Shown here: one piece after another, positions 45,549 to 56,226 of the stretch | How positions within the stretch are numbered: the first letter of the stretch is position 1 | How the letters are laid out: every line of letters begins with the position of its first letter | DNA from: Hippophae tibetana | Taxonomy: Eukaryota; Streptophyta; Magnoliopsida; Rosales; Elaeagnaceae | Direction of reading: 5' to 3' | Assembly: GCA_037013495.1 (NCBI GenBank) | Contig: CM072807.1 | Location: 11,473,001-11,537,000, forward strand | DNA length: 64,000 nt | The notes under the pieces: generated by a model | The model's database searches: none | What the model was told of the DNA's origin: nothing | The model's input: only the letters and a program-made list of their open reading frames with translations | Position numbers and translations under genes: made by a program

Positions 45549-46451
45549 CACTACTACAAAAAGGAGGATTAAAGTCGGTTAAAAACCGACTTTAAATTAA
45601 ATGACTTAAAGTGTAAAGTCGGTTCACGCGGTGAACCGACTTTAACTTTTTTTTTTTTTTTAATTTATTCATTTTCAACCTGTATTCAAGCAGAAAAAAA
45701 AACCAAAGTCAGTTTAGCAAACAGTTCAAATAATACAAATATTTGAAAAATAAAATATTAATTAATAACAGAAAAATTACCATGGTTTTGTTCTATTTTA
45801 TTCAAGATCGTCATATTCTTCTCCTTATGTTATATTACAAACCTACATATATAATACAACAATCTATACACATAAATAATAACATATAATAACAGAAAAA
45901 AATATGAATAATAGGGGATCTAAAAGATTAGTTAGAGAGGAAGAAAACTCACTAACCGATGTTGGAAATGGTAGTCGTAGGTGGCCGGAAAATGAGGAAG
46001 AGTGGAGGAGGAGGTTTTCGATTTTTTGGAGTTTTGCAACGCTGAAAATAGTTTCTGTCTGGGAAGAAAGAAGAGAAAATATTTATCCACGTGTGTAGCG
46101 TCGGTTGACGTGTCGAACCGACACTATGTTACGTGGATAGCGTCGGTTTGCCACGTCAACCGACGCTATGCTACGTGGATAGCGTCGGTTCTAGGTGTCA
46201 ACCGACGCTACGCTACGTGGATAGCGTCGGTTCACCACGTCAACCGACGCTATCCATGTAGCGTAGCGTCGGTTAACACCTAGAACCGACGCTACGTCCA
46301 CGCATAGCGTCGGTTTGACACATCAACCGACACTACGTCCTACGTGGATAGCGTCGGTTCTATATCGAACTGACTTTAAACCAATTTAAAGTCGATATTT
46401 GGAAAAAACCGACTTTACGTATCGACTTAAATACCCATTTTTGTAGTAGTG
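45549..46451. mobile_element. Non-autonomous CACTA (En/Spm) element
   Basis: 903 bp, with perfect 14-bp terminal inverted repeats CACTACTACAAAAA / TTTTTGTAGTAGTG and an exact 3-bp target duplication TAT (45546-45548 and 46452-46454). There is no transposase. Subterminal regions carry repeats of AAAGTCGGTT on the left and AGCGTCGGTT on the right, in both orientations, as expected for transposase-binding arrays. Confidence 0.93.
46097..46360. repeat. 42-bp phased subterminal repeat array of the CACTA element
   Basis: AGCGTCGGTT starts at 46097, 46139, 46181, 46223, 46265, 46306 and 46350, so the spacing is 42 bp for the first four intervals. Between them lie AACCGACGCT copies in the inverse orientation, so each unit can fold back. 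A short open frame across the array is only the translated repeat. Confidence 0.9.
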
Positions 46452-46454
46452 TAT

Positions 46455-47733
46455 ACTGGAGTAAGACTCTAAAGTTTGTTTTTGAAACGAACTCCAGAAG
46501 TTTTTTTAATGAAATATGATGTAATAATGATTGTGTACTGTATTATCCCTTGTTACTCTTTATACATCAAATTATACTTTTTATTCTTCCATTTTATTTA
46601 TTATTTTATTTGAATGTGTTGTAAGACTACAAATATTTAGAGACTCCAATATACATAGTTACAAGAATATTAAAATGTATTTTTAATAAAATTATTCTAC
46701 ATATTAATTTACCATTCTTCTTATAGGATGATTATTCTTTTCCTAATTATATTAATATATAATAAGCTATAATTGGTGGCTAAAATAATATTCATGATAG
46801 TTAATCAATTTAATATTTTTTTTCATTTAATATTACATAGTATATATATATATATATATTTTTTAAATTTAATTATAAATTTTTTAATTCACATTTTAGG
46901 AAATCATAGAGATAAAAAGAACCTGACTATAATCTATAACAAAATATTATATATATTTTAGAATTAATATAATTTTATCATATTTATTTTAATTTTATTT
47001 GTATGATAACATGAATATACATTGTATTAATTAAAATTGATTTACCTACGTTATTTCTTTACAAATATTAATACTTTATTATTTAAAAAATTCAAATAAC
47101 GTATATAAGTTAAATATATGTCCTTTTCACGTATTAGTTTATTATCACGTATTAATTTATTATTTAATTGGTAAAAAATAAAATTTGATAATAAATCTTA
47201 ATAGTTCAATAATAATTATTTGTATTTTAAAAATTTATTATTAAAAAATTAATATAAATTTATCATTTTTCTAAGCATGTCTATTTCTCTGCATGTAATA
47301 AAATATAGATAAACAACAATTACTAGTCTATGCAATAAAAAAATACATTGAAATGCATAAAAAAAATATAAAATTAATATATTTTGGAGCGTTCAATATC
47401 TAGTCTATGCATTAATATTATGCAGAATTGTATACATCCGATTTGAGAGATACTTTTTGTTGCTCGCGAAGAAATGAGAGCGTTCAATATCTAGTCTATA
47501 CCAAGCTCATTACAATTGTATGGTTTCATGTCATATATACTTTGTATGGAAGAGTGCTTATGTAAGTATAACTTTGATCTCAATTCTCTGTGTTGTTTTT
47601 GGTCCTCGTAGACGTAGAATCACGAGTTATATATATAAAGTATATATATATATATATATCGTTGTTTCAAATAGTATCATAGGAAGTGGAGGTTTCCATT
47701 TGACATAAAAGAAATTACACATTTCCTAAAGTA
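46455..47733. other. AT-rich spacer, no gene
   Basis: Nothing coding recognised. It contains a (TA)n tract at about 46841-46859, an AT tract at about 47640-47659, and a direct repeat of GCGTTCAATATCTAGTCTAT near 47389 and 47480. Confidence 0.5.
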
Positions 47734-47741
47734 TATTACAT

Positions 47742-48117
47742 TAGGGGTGTTTAACGGTCTGATTTTGAGAAAAAATATTTAATCGAATCAGACCGTTTGA
47801 AACAGTTTTAATTATTATAAACCGGATCGGATCGTTTGATTTATAAAACTGTTTGGTCTGATTCGGTCTGATTCGGTTTTTGGTTTGGTTCGATTTTTTG
47901 GACATCTTTAATAAAAAATAATGTGAAATTTTTAATATATTTATTAAATCGGTCCGATCCGATTCGACCAGTTTAAACTGGACCGGACGGTTTGAAAAAT
48001 GGTTTTAATAAATATAAATCGGACCGGACCGTTTGATTTGTAAAACCGTTCAGCCCGGTTCGATTAGATCTGGTTTTACGGTTTGATCCGGTCCGAACCG
48101 GTTTATGGACACCCCTA
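47742..48117. mobile_element. hAT-type MITE
   Basis: 376 bp with 9-bp terminal inverted repeats TAGGGGTGT / ACACCCCTA and an exact 8-bp target duplication TATTACAT (47734-47741 and 48118-48125). Both features are typical of hAT elements. The interior is rich in CGGTCCGATCCG-like palindromic words and has no coding capacity. Confidence 0.9.
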
Positions 48118-48125
48118 TATTACAT

Positions 48126-49813
48126 CATAGATTCCCTAGGTAGCTTAATTTCTTGCCAAAAAGCTATTATACTACTCTTCATATGCAATTTCTGAAAGAT
48201 CTAAAAACAACTTTGAAATTTTATAAATTATGGATCTAATTAATCTAGAGGGGATGAATATATTATTTTTAATTTTTATCAATTTATAATTTAATAACCT
48301 AAACAAAGCAGCAAGACATGCAATTGTGTGTAAAAATAAGTACTAAAATAAAATAATAATACATGATATTTTTAGATGGAAACAACCTAGGTCATAACCA
48401 TGACCTGAGAGAAAAACCATCGGTCCACTAGACCACCTAAATTTCCACTATGAAAATCAAATATTCAAGTACAAACTCAGTCTTATGCTACCCTCCCTAG
48501 GATACTGCACCAATGTACTTTACTTACGAGCCCCTGCTCTGTTTTCATAGTTTTCAATATTAGCGTGAGCGGTTTCCAGACCAATGTTTCAATAAGATTC
48601 TCGCCAATCAGATACGTTCCCGAAGTCACTGCAAAATAATTAGCATAAAAACACTAGTGCCCATGTGTGTTTTAGAACATATTTAATAATAAATAATCCT
48701 AACTAGATGGTTCAAAACATATGTCATTTAAATTAAATAAACTAGCAAATACTAGAGCAAAAAGATCAAGCAAAAATTCAATAAAAATAGTTTCTTTAAA
48801 AATTAATAATCAAATCAAATAATTATGATATGATAAAAACAATTATTTGATCTAACAATTTAAGAACAAAAATAAAGAAGAAGCGATAAGAACATATTAT
48901 CAAAATATCATAAAATAATTAGGCTTATTAATCAACCAAACATAACCACTAATATTTGATAGATTAACTAAATTAAAAAGTCTAAAAAATTATGATTTTA
49001 TATTTGTAAAATAAGAGAGAGAAATTAAGAATAATATAATAATACTCTTGTGTGGTTGATTGAAACAATGAGCAATGAGTTTTATTTATAGGAAAAATTA
49101 AAACCTTTAATCCTATGTAATTGATAAATATATTTTCTATTATAAATAAGATTAGTAATATTCATTAATTAAGATAACTCATATATGATTGATAATTTCT
49201 ATTACAAATAAGATTAGTAATACTCACTAATTAAGAAGACTCTTATTTAAAATAGATTTTATACTATATTTTATGCTAAAGATTTCAGATATAATTTAGA
49301 TTATATCTTATCTAATATCTTTTAAAATAGATTTTATGTTATTTTATAATATATCTTATATAATATCTTTTAGCATATCTTATTCCATATTTTAGCACTA
49401 AAAATAATTTCATATTTATAAGCATATGCTATCAAATACATAAATATAATCTTATGTGTCGTAATCATAAAAAATATACTCGAAGTATAATTATCTGAAA
49501 CCTTAACATTTGCTTGCTTTTTCTTGATAGATTTGATAGAAAGCTTAAAAACAAATTTACAGATAAATATTTTATTCACGGAAATAACCAAAATTCATAA
49601 TTTTTACAAACTTCATTCAATTTATGTTTGTTTCTTGATAGGCAACAATGAAAATTACAAGAAGGGAAATAGTGACATAGATGATGAGCACCCCACTAAA
49701 AACATAAATTAGAAGAAATCTTTTAATAATAAAATTATAATAGGTAAATTAAAGCTTCAAAGAATCATTCCTATTAACCTCTATCATTAAATATGGAGGG
49801 ACAAGAAAGAAAG
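48126..49813. other. Spacer, partly repetitive, no gene recognised
   Basis: The part at 48370-48650 is of more balanced composition and may be an eroded retroelement, but no motif was found. At 49120-49255 a unit of about 66 bp (ATTGATAA...ATAAGATTAGTAAT...AATTAAGA) is repeated twice with changes. The rest is AT-rich. Confidence 0.45.
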
Positions 49814-50751
49814 TGTTGATGCAAGTTTATAAAAAACAGTGTAGGAACAATATTACCGATAACTTCAAAGTAACTGCTTGGGTTGAGTCGCAGACTAGGT
49901 CGCTCTCTTTAAGACGTTTCGTGGCTCTGCCCAATTTGTGCAAGCAAACACAACCTCGTCGTCCCCAGGATAAAATAGCCCAGAATCTTAATCTCTGTCT
50001 CAGAACTTCACTGCACTAATGAAGACTGGAATGCTACACCTGAAAATTTGTTGCTCGGAAAACTAAAAATAATACTTAAAATTGTAGAGAGAATTGTTTT
50101 TCGTAGGGAGATGAGATTGCTGATTGTTGTGTTAAAATGAGAGCTGAAGCCCTCTTTTTATAGGTTTTAGAAAACATGTAGCAATTATGAATAAAACGGT
50201 AATGTCTGGGAATTAAGAGTGTAACGGCCATTCTGAGTAATCAAGAATAACGGCCATTTTTAGATTAAAGACGAGTAACGGATATTTTTGTGAATAAATA
50301 CGAGCAATGGCTCTTTTTTCTGAATAAAGAAGACAAACGGCCATTTAACGACGATATTCTTAATAAAAGAAAATAACGGTTATTTTTCTGGAAAAAAAAT
50401 ATATATATAACAACCAATTTTATAAGTGGAAAATTTTTCCTTAAAAAGAATATTTTACCAAAAAAATAAAATACCACCTCACCTCACACACACGCACTCG
50501 GACTCGGCTCGGCATGGCACGACCGGTCGGTCGGACGGACGACGGCGGAGGCAGCGTGCGCGCGCGCGTGTGTGGTATCACATTTGCCTAGGTCCTCTCC
50601 CCTTCCACAAAAGTGGGTGCCCCTTGGGGCCCAATCCCAATAACAAACTCTTCACTATTTATACCTCTTTAAAATAATATAAAAAAACAATGTGGGACAA
50701 GGCACATTTCCCAACAATCTATTTTTTAATAAATTTCATCTTTTTCCAACA
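49814..50751 (-). repeat. 3' LTR of Copia G
   Basis: TGTTGATGCAAG...TTCCAACA on the plus strand. The minus-strand TATA box TATAAAAAG is at about 50154-50162. Upstream of it is the AACGG motif array (50223-50382), and further out a GC-rich alternating purine-pyrimidine tract near 50548-50573. Confidence 0.9.
50223..50382 (-). promoter_or_regulatory. AACGGYYA motif array in Copia G U3
   Basis: AACGGYYA at 50223, 50249, 50336 and 50375 (plus strand), plus AACGGATA at 50277, all 60-220 bp upstream of the TATA box. AACGG is the core of MYB3R/mitosis-specific-activator sites. Several copies in the other LTR have decayed at CpG (AACGGCC to AACGACC). Confidence 0.5.
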
Positions 50752-50762
50752 ATCCCCCACTT

Positions 50763-51309
50763 GAATTTTATATAAAAAATAATTTTCATCGAGCAACCGA
50801 TCAATTAAAATTATAAGATTGTGCATAAGCGAAAAGGTGTCTATCGACTTGAACCTTTGCATAGTGTTTATGCTTTAGAATATACTAGAGTAACTCGTAG
50901 TTTTGAACTCTATCTCTAACAATCATCACACACACAACCTTTCCAAGGTGTAGTTCGAAAAAACCCGTGCTTTACGACCATGCACGTGTATTCCAGTATA
51001 GTGAACGCTCTAGTAAATTTTGCCCAAAAAAAATTTTCATAGGAAGCGGCCACACTTCCACATTCACATAGGTGAGTCTATCAAGAGTACTCCTGTAACT
51101 ATGTACTCCACTCCACTCCATATAGAGTATAGAACTCATTAAGAGTTTAACAATTAACTCATCCTTTTCTATCACTTCAGGACTTCATGCTTTTAACAAT
51201 ATAGAATGGGATTTGATAAATAGCATGATATATCTCATATCACTTCATGACTTGTTATTACCCTTTGAACTTATTTCTTGGGATCTCCAGTCTATAAGTT
51301 GGGTTACCA
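50763..51309 (-). other. 3' untranslated part of Copia G
   Basis: Non-coding between the RNase H end and the polypurine tract. No further domain was seen. Confidence 0.5.
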
Positions 51310-52026
51310 TCATAAGTGACTCTTCATTCTAATTAATCCCATTCCTTTTAAGGTTTTGAAAACCTTCTCTCTTGGTAATCCTTTCGTCAAAGGATCTGCC
51401 AAATTTTCATCAGAACGTACATGATCCACTCTTACAGCTCCCGTAGAGAGAAATTCTCTAACAGTGCTATGCTTACGACGTATTTTTCGTCTCTTGCCGT
51501 TGTAGTAACGGTTCTGAATCTTTGCAATAGCCGCGGTACTATCGTTGTGGATCAAGACAACTGGTATCGGTCTTTCCCACAAAGAGATCTCAGCTAACAG
51601 ACTTCTTAGCCAACCTGCTTCTTCACTAGCAGTGGCTAGTGCTATCATTTCAGACTCCATTGTGGATTGAGCCAATATTGTCTGTTTCTTAGACTTCCAA
51701 GAAATAGCTCCACCAGCTATGTTAAATATATAGCCACTAGTTGCTTTGGAGTCTTCTGATAAAGTGTTCCAATCTACATCGCTGTATCCTTCTAGAACAA
51801 CGGGAAATTTTTTATAATGTAATCCAAGATTCATAGTTCTCTTAAGGTATCTCATAATTCTTTCAATAGCATTCCAATGCTCTATACTAGGTCTACTGGT
51901 AAACCTACATAGTAGTCCCACAACATAAGCTATGTCTGGTCTAGTGAAATCAGTAGCGTAACGTAAGCTACCAATGATGCTCGCATACTCAGTTTGTCTA
52001 ACACCGTCTCCGGTGTTCTTGAACAA
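51310..52026 (-). pseudogene. Copia G RT end and RNase H
   Basis: Contains the late-RT segment (ASIIGSLRYATDFTRPDIAY) and RNase H (YSDVDWN, ISWKSKKQ, STMESEMIALA, IHNDSTAAI, LTKGLPRE). Separated from the upstream RT by frame breaks at 52030-52420, where a YVDD-type motif lies at about 52259-52273. Confidence 0.85.
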
Positions 52027-52419
52027 CTTTACACTAGGATCATAAGGAGTACATGCAGGTTTACAGTTAAAGTAATTATATTTTCTTTACGATCTTCTCA
52101 ATGTACTGAGATTGATCTAGAGAAATTCCCTTTTCAGACCTAGTTATTTTTATACCAAGGATTACACTCGCTTCTCAAAGATCTTTCATATCAAAATTAG
52201 CTCTTAACATCATTTTCACATTATTCACAACATAAATATTTGATCCAAAAATAAGCATGTCATCCACATATAAACATATAATAGTGCAAATATTATCATC
52301 TAATTTATAATAAATGCATTTGTCACTTTCATTTATTTTGAATCCATGTGAGATAACTAGATTATCAAATTTTTCATGCCATTGCTTAGGTGCTTGTTTT
52401 AGACCATAAAGAGATTTAT

Positions 52420-54435
52420 CTAATTTACAAACTTTATTTCTTGACCTGGGATAACAAAACCTTCAGGTTGATCCATATAAATTTCTTCTTCTAAATCACC
52501 ATTTAAGAAAGCAGTTTTAACATCCATTTGATGTACTACTAAATCATGGATAGCAGCGAGAGAGAAAAGTACACGTATGGAAGTTATTCGTGTAACTGGT
52601 GAAAAAGTATCAAAGAAATCTATATTTTCCTTTTGCCTATATCCTTTAACTACAAGACGAGCTTTATATTTTTCAATAGTACCATCGGGTTTTAATTTCT
52701 TTTTTAGTATCCATTTATCATTTATGGCTTCTTCCCATAAGTTGGCATCTAAAGAAGATAATGCTTCTTTAATAGTTTGGGGATCTTCATCTAAGGTATA
52801 AGCATAAAAATCAGACCCAAAATCCTTAAGGGTTCGAGCTCGTTTACTTCTTCTAATTTCAGTATTTAATTCTTCAGTTTGTTCACTAGTTCTAGTTATA
52901 GGTAAACTACTAGAAGACGAGCCCCCACTATTCTTAAATTTAAAGGGAAACCTATGTTCATAAAAGTCAGCATCATTTGATTCTATAACTACTTGATTTT
53001 TTAAGTCATAGAATTTATAAGCTTTACTATTCATAGCGTATCCTATGAATACACATTCATATGCTCTACTTGCAAGTTTATTTCTTTTAGGATCAGGGAT
53101 CCTAACATAGGCTAAACAACCCCAAGTTTTAAAATAAGTTAAATTAGGTTTCTTATTTTTCAAAATTTCATATGGTGAAATTTTATTTGTAGATTTAGGC
53201 ACTCTATTTAGCACATAGCAAACAGTTAATAAAATTTCTCCCCACCAATGGGAAGCAGCACCAGAGTTTAATAAAATTGCAACAACTGATTCAGTAAAAG
53301 TTCTATTTTTTCTTTCAGCTTTTCCATTCATTTCAGGAGAATAAGGTGCAGTTTTTTCATGAATGATTCCATGAGTTTTATAAAAATCATTGAAGATATT
53401 GGAATCATATTCAGTGCCTCTATCACTTCGAAACTTCTTTATTTTTCTATTAAGTTGATTTTCAATCTCAGTCATAAATATTTTAAACATGTCAAACGCT
53501 TCACTTTTATTTTTCATTAGATATACATAAGTGTAATATGAACAATCATCTATAAAAGTTATAAAATAGCGTTTTCCATTTCTTGTTAAATTTCCATCAA
53601 GTTCACATATATCAGAATGAATTAATTCTAAAGGTTCGGATTCTCTAACTACTGATTTATGTGAAGTTTTGGTTATTTTAGCTTGACTACAAAAATCACA
53701 TTTTTCAAAATCATTTAAAGATAGTTTTGGAATTAGTTCTAAACTACTCATATTCTTGATTATGCGTTTATTAACATGACATAGTCTCGCATGCCAAATA
53801 TTAAAAGAACTCAACATGTAAGCAGAAGAAGAAGTTTTATTGATTTCAACATTTAATTTAAACATGCCATCAGTGGCGTACCCTTTCCCAACAAATATAT
53901 TATTTTTAGTTATAGTATATAAATCAGCCCCTATGGTTTGAGTAAACCCAGCTTTGTTAAGAAGATAGCCTGAAACTAAGTTCTTTCTCATCTCTGGAGT
54001 ATGCAGGACATCCTTCAAGATGACAGTCTTTCCAGAGGTAAACTTCAAAACCACCTCACCAGTACCAGCAACTTTAGTGGAGTGGGAGTCACCCAGTAGC
54101 ACTTTCTTATCCTCAGAATCAGAATAGGATTTGAACATGTCTCGATCATAGCAAACATGGTGAGAAGCACCAGTGTCTACCCACCACCCCTTGGATCCAC
54201 CAACAAAATTGACTTCAGATATCATAGCAATAAGTTGATCTTCGGTAAGGTTCGCCTGTGGGGCAAGACGATTCGTGTTCCGGAAGTTCCTAGCCAAGTG
54301 GCCAGGTCTATTACAACTATAACACATGAATGTGTTATTCCTTAAGGGGGGTTGAGGTCCATTCTGGGGAGGATAGCTTCTATTTCTATTTTGGTGGTGG
54401 CGGTTTTGATTATTACTACGATTATGAGTTTTCAT
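52420..54435 (-). pseudogene. Copia G Gag C-terminus, protease, integrase and RT start
   Basis: 671 open codons. The zinc knuckle reads CYSCNRPGHLARNF, so its last Cys is Phe. Protease WWVDTGASHHVC. Pre-integrase IWHARLCHVNKR. Integrase ELIHSDICEL, FIDDCSYYTYVY and YSPEMNGKAERKNR. The C-terminal region is followed by the RT start (KARLVVKGYRQ, KTAFLNGDLEEEIYM). The frame ends just after the RT start. Confidence 0.88.
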
Positions 54436-54540
54436 ATTTCTACCTTTATGTTTCAGAATTGTAGAGGAGGGTTTCTTATTGGTACTATTATTTGAGACTA
54501 CAAATACTTCATCTCTTTGGTCTTGTTTTCTAGCTTCTTC

Positions 54541-55119
54541 TTATATTCTTAAACGGGTTATAAGACTTTCTAAAGAAAATTCCTTAGTTTTATGCCTAAG
54601 TGTATTCTTAAAATCTTTCCAAGCAGGGGGTAATTTATCTATTATAATAGCTACTTGAAATTGTTCATCTAAAGTCATACCTTCAGAAGTTATTTCGTGT
54701 GCTATCTTCTGCAGTTCATGTGATTGAGCTTCCACTAATTTTCCATCAATCATTTGAAACTTCATGTATCTACTGACAACATACTTTTTAGTTCCAGCTT
54801 CCTCAGTGTCGTATTTCTTTTGAAGTGCTTCCCAAATTTCCTTAGCAGACTTATCACAGTTATAATAATCATACAAGTCATCATCTAAACCATTAAGAAT
54901 ATAATTTTTGCAGAGAAAATCATTTTCCATCCAGGTGTCTAAATCCTTAGTTACAGCTTCAGTAGGAGGATTGGACTGTATTGGTTTTTCAGTAGTAAGA
55001 GCATAAACGACTTTTTTCATGGTTAAGAAAAACAACATTTTTTGTCTCCATCTTTTAAAGTGTAATCCCTCAAAACGGAATGGTTTGTTTAGATCAGTAG
55101 TTAGCATTTCAGTAGACAT
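54541..55119 (-). pseudogene. Copia G Gag N-terminal part
   Basis: 192 codons with the Copia gag fold (RFEGLHFKRWRQKMLFFL, LDTWMENDFLCKNYIL, WEALQKKYDTEEAGTKKY, IIDKLPPAWKDFKNTLRH). A stop or frame change at 54541 separates it from the knuckle. Its ATG is only 24 nt from the 5' LTR edge. Confidence 0.85.
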
Positions 55120-55143
55120 GGCAGATTGAATTCGTCTTAAAAT

Positions 55144-56043
55144 TGTTGATGCAAGTTTATAAAAAACAGTGTAGGAACAATATTACCGATAACTTCCAAG
55201 TAACTGCTTGGGTTGAGTCGCGGACTAGGTCGTTCTCTTTAAGACGTTTCGCGGCTCTGCCCAATTTGTGCAAGCAAACACAGCCTCGTCGTCCCCAGGA
55301 TAAAATAGCCCAGAATCTTAATCTCTGTCTCAGAACTTCACTGCACTGATGAAGACTGGAATGCTACACCTGAAAATTTGTTGCTCGGAAAACTAAAAAG
55401 AATACTTAAAAATTGTAGAGAGAATTGTTTTTCGTAGGGAGATGAGATTGCTGATTGTTGTGTTAAAATGAGAGCTGAAGCCCTCTTTTTATAGGTTTTA
55501 GAAAACGTGTAGCAATTATGAATAAAACGGTAATGTCTGGGAATTAAGAGTGTAACGACCATTCTGAGTAATGAAGAGTAACGATCATTTTCAGACTAAA
55601 GACGAGTAACAAATATTTTTGTGAATAAATACGAGCAACGACTTTTTTTTCTGAATAAAGAAGACAAACGGTTATTTAACGGCCATATTCTTAATAAAAG
55701 AAAATAACGGTTATTTTTCTGGAAAAAATATATATATATAACAACCAATTTTGTTAGTGGAAATTTTTTCCTTAAAACGAATATTTTACCAAAAAAATAA
55801 AATACCACCTCACGGACACGGCACGGCACGGCCGGTCGGACGGACGACGGCGCGCGCGTGTGTGTGGTATCACATTTGCATAGGTCCTCTCCCCTTCCAT
55901 AAAAGTGGGTACCCCTTGGGGCACAATCCCAATAACAAACTCTTCAATATTTATACATCTTTAAAATAATATAAAAAAACAATGTGGGATAAGACACATT
56001 TCACAGCAATCTATTTTTTAATAAATTTCATCTTTTTCCAACA
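55144..56043 (-). repeat. 5' LTR of Copia G
   Basis: 900 bp, the same ends as the 3' LTR. The GC-rich tract near 55815-55867 is shorter than in the other copy. No TGGTATCAGAGC site follows it, so the priming tRNA is uncertain. Confidence 0.88.
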
Positions 56044-56226
56044 GAAACTTAGAATCCTTATTAATATTTCCAATTATTGTCTTAAAATTGTTTTCTACAT
56101 TTTTATTTGTCACATTTCCCAACAATCTATTTTTTAATAAATTTCATCTTTTTACAACATAAACTTAGAATCCTTATTAATATTTCCAATTATTTTCTTA
56201 AAATTGTTTTCTACATTTTTATTTGT
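55995..56226. repeat. 116-bp tandem duplication across the LTR edge
   Basis: The segment running from the last ~49 bp of the 5' LTR into the flank is repeated once. The copies start with CACATTTC at 55995 and 56111. The second copy keeps the ancestral CCAACAATC, which the first has changed to CACAGCAATC. Confidence 0.8.

Larger units (their letters stand above)
49814..56043 (-). mobile_element. Copia G, full length
   Basis: LTRs at 49814-50751 (938 bp) and 55144-56043 (900 bp), a polypurine tract (CAAGTGGGGGAT, minus, 50751-50762) and gag-pol remnants. Flanks are GAAAG (49809-49813) and GAAAC (56044-56048), a 5-bp duplication with one change. The LTRs differ by scattered substitutions plus a variable GC-rich tract. 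Confidence 0.9.

Noticed and set aside
46002-46283. Open frame with repeated VNRRYATWIASV units
   Set aside because: It is a translation of the 42-bp CACTA subterminal array. There is no start context or family, and the repeat is explained by DNA-level units.
46097-46360. Possible CRISPR-like array with regular spacing
   Set aside because: The setting is a plant chromosome, the units are near-identical throughout with inverse copies in the spacers, and the array lies within CACTA terminal inverted repeats.
49813-50019. 68-codon frame repeated at 55143-55349
   Set aside because: It lies in both LTRs of Copia G on the strand opposite to the element. It is conserved only because the LTRs are copies.
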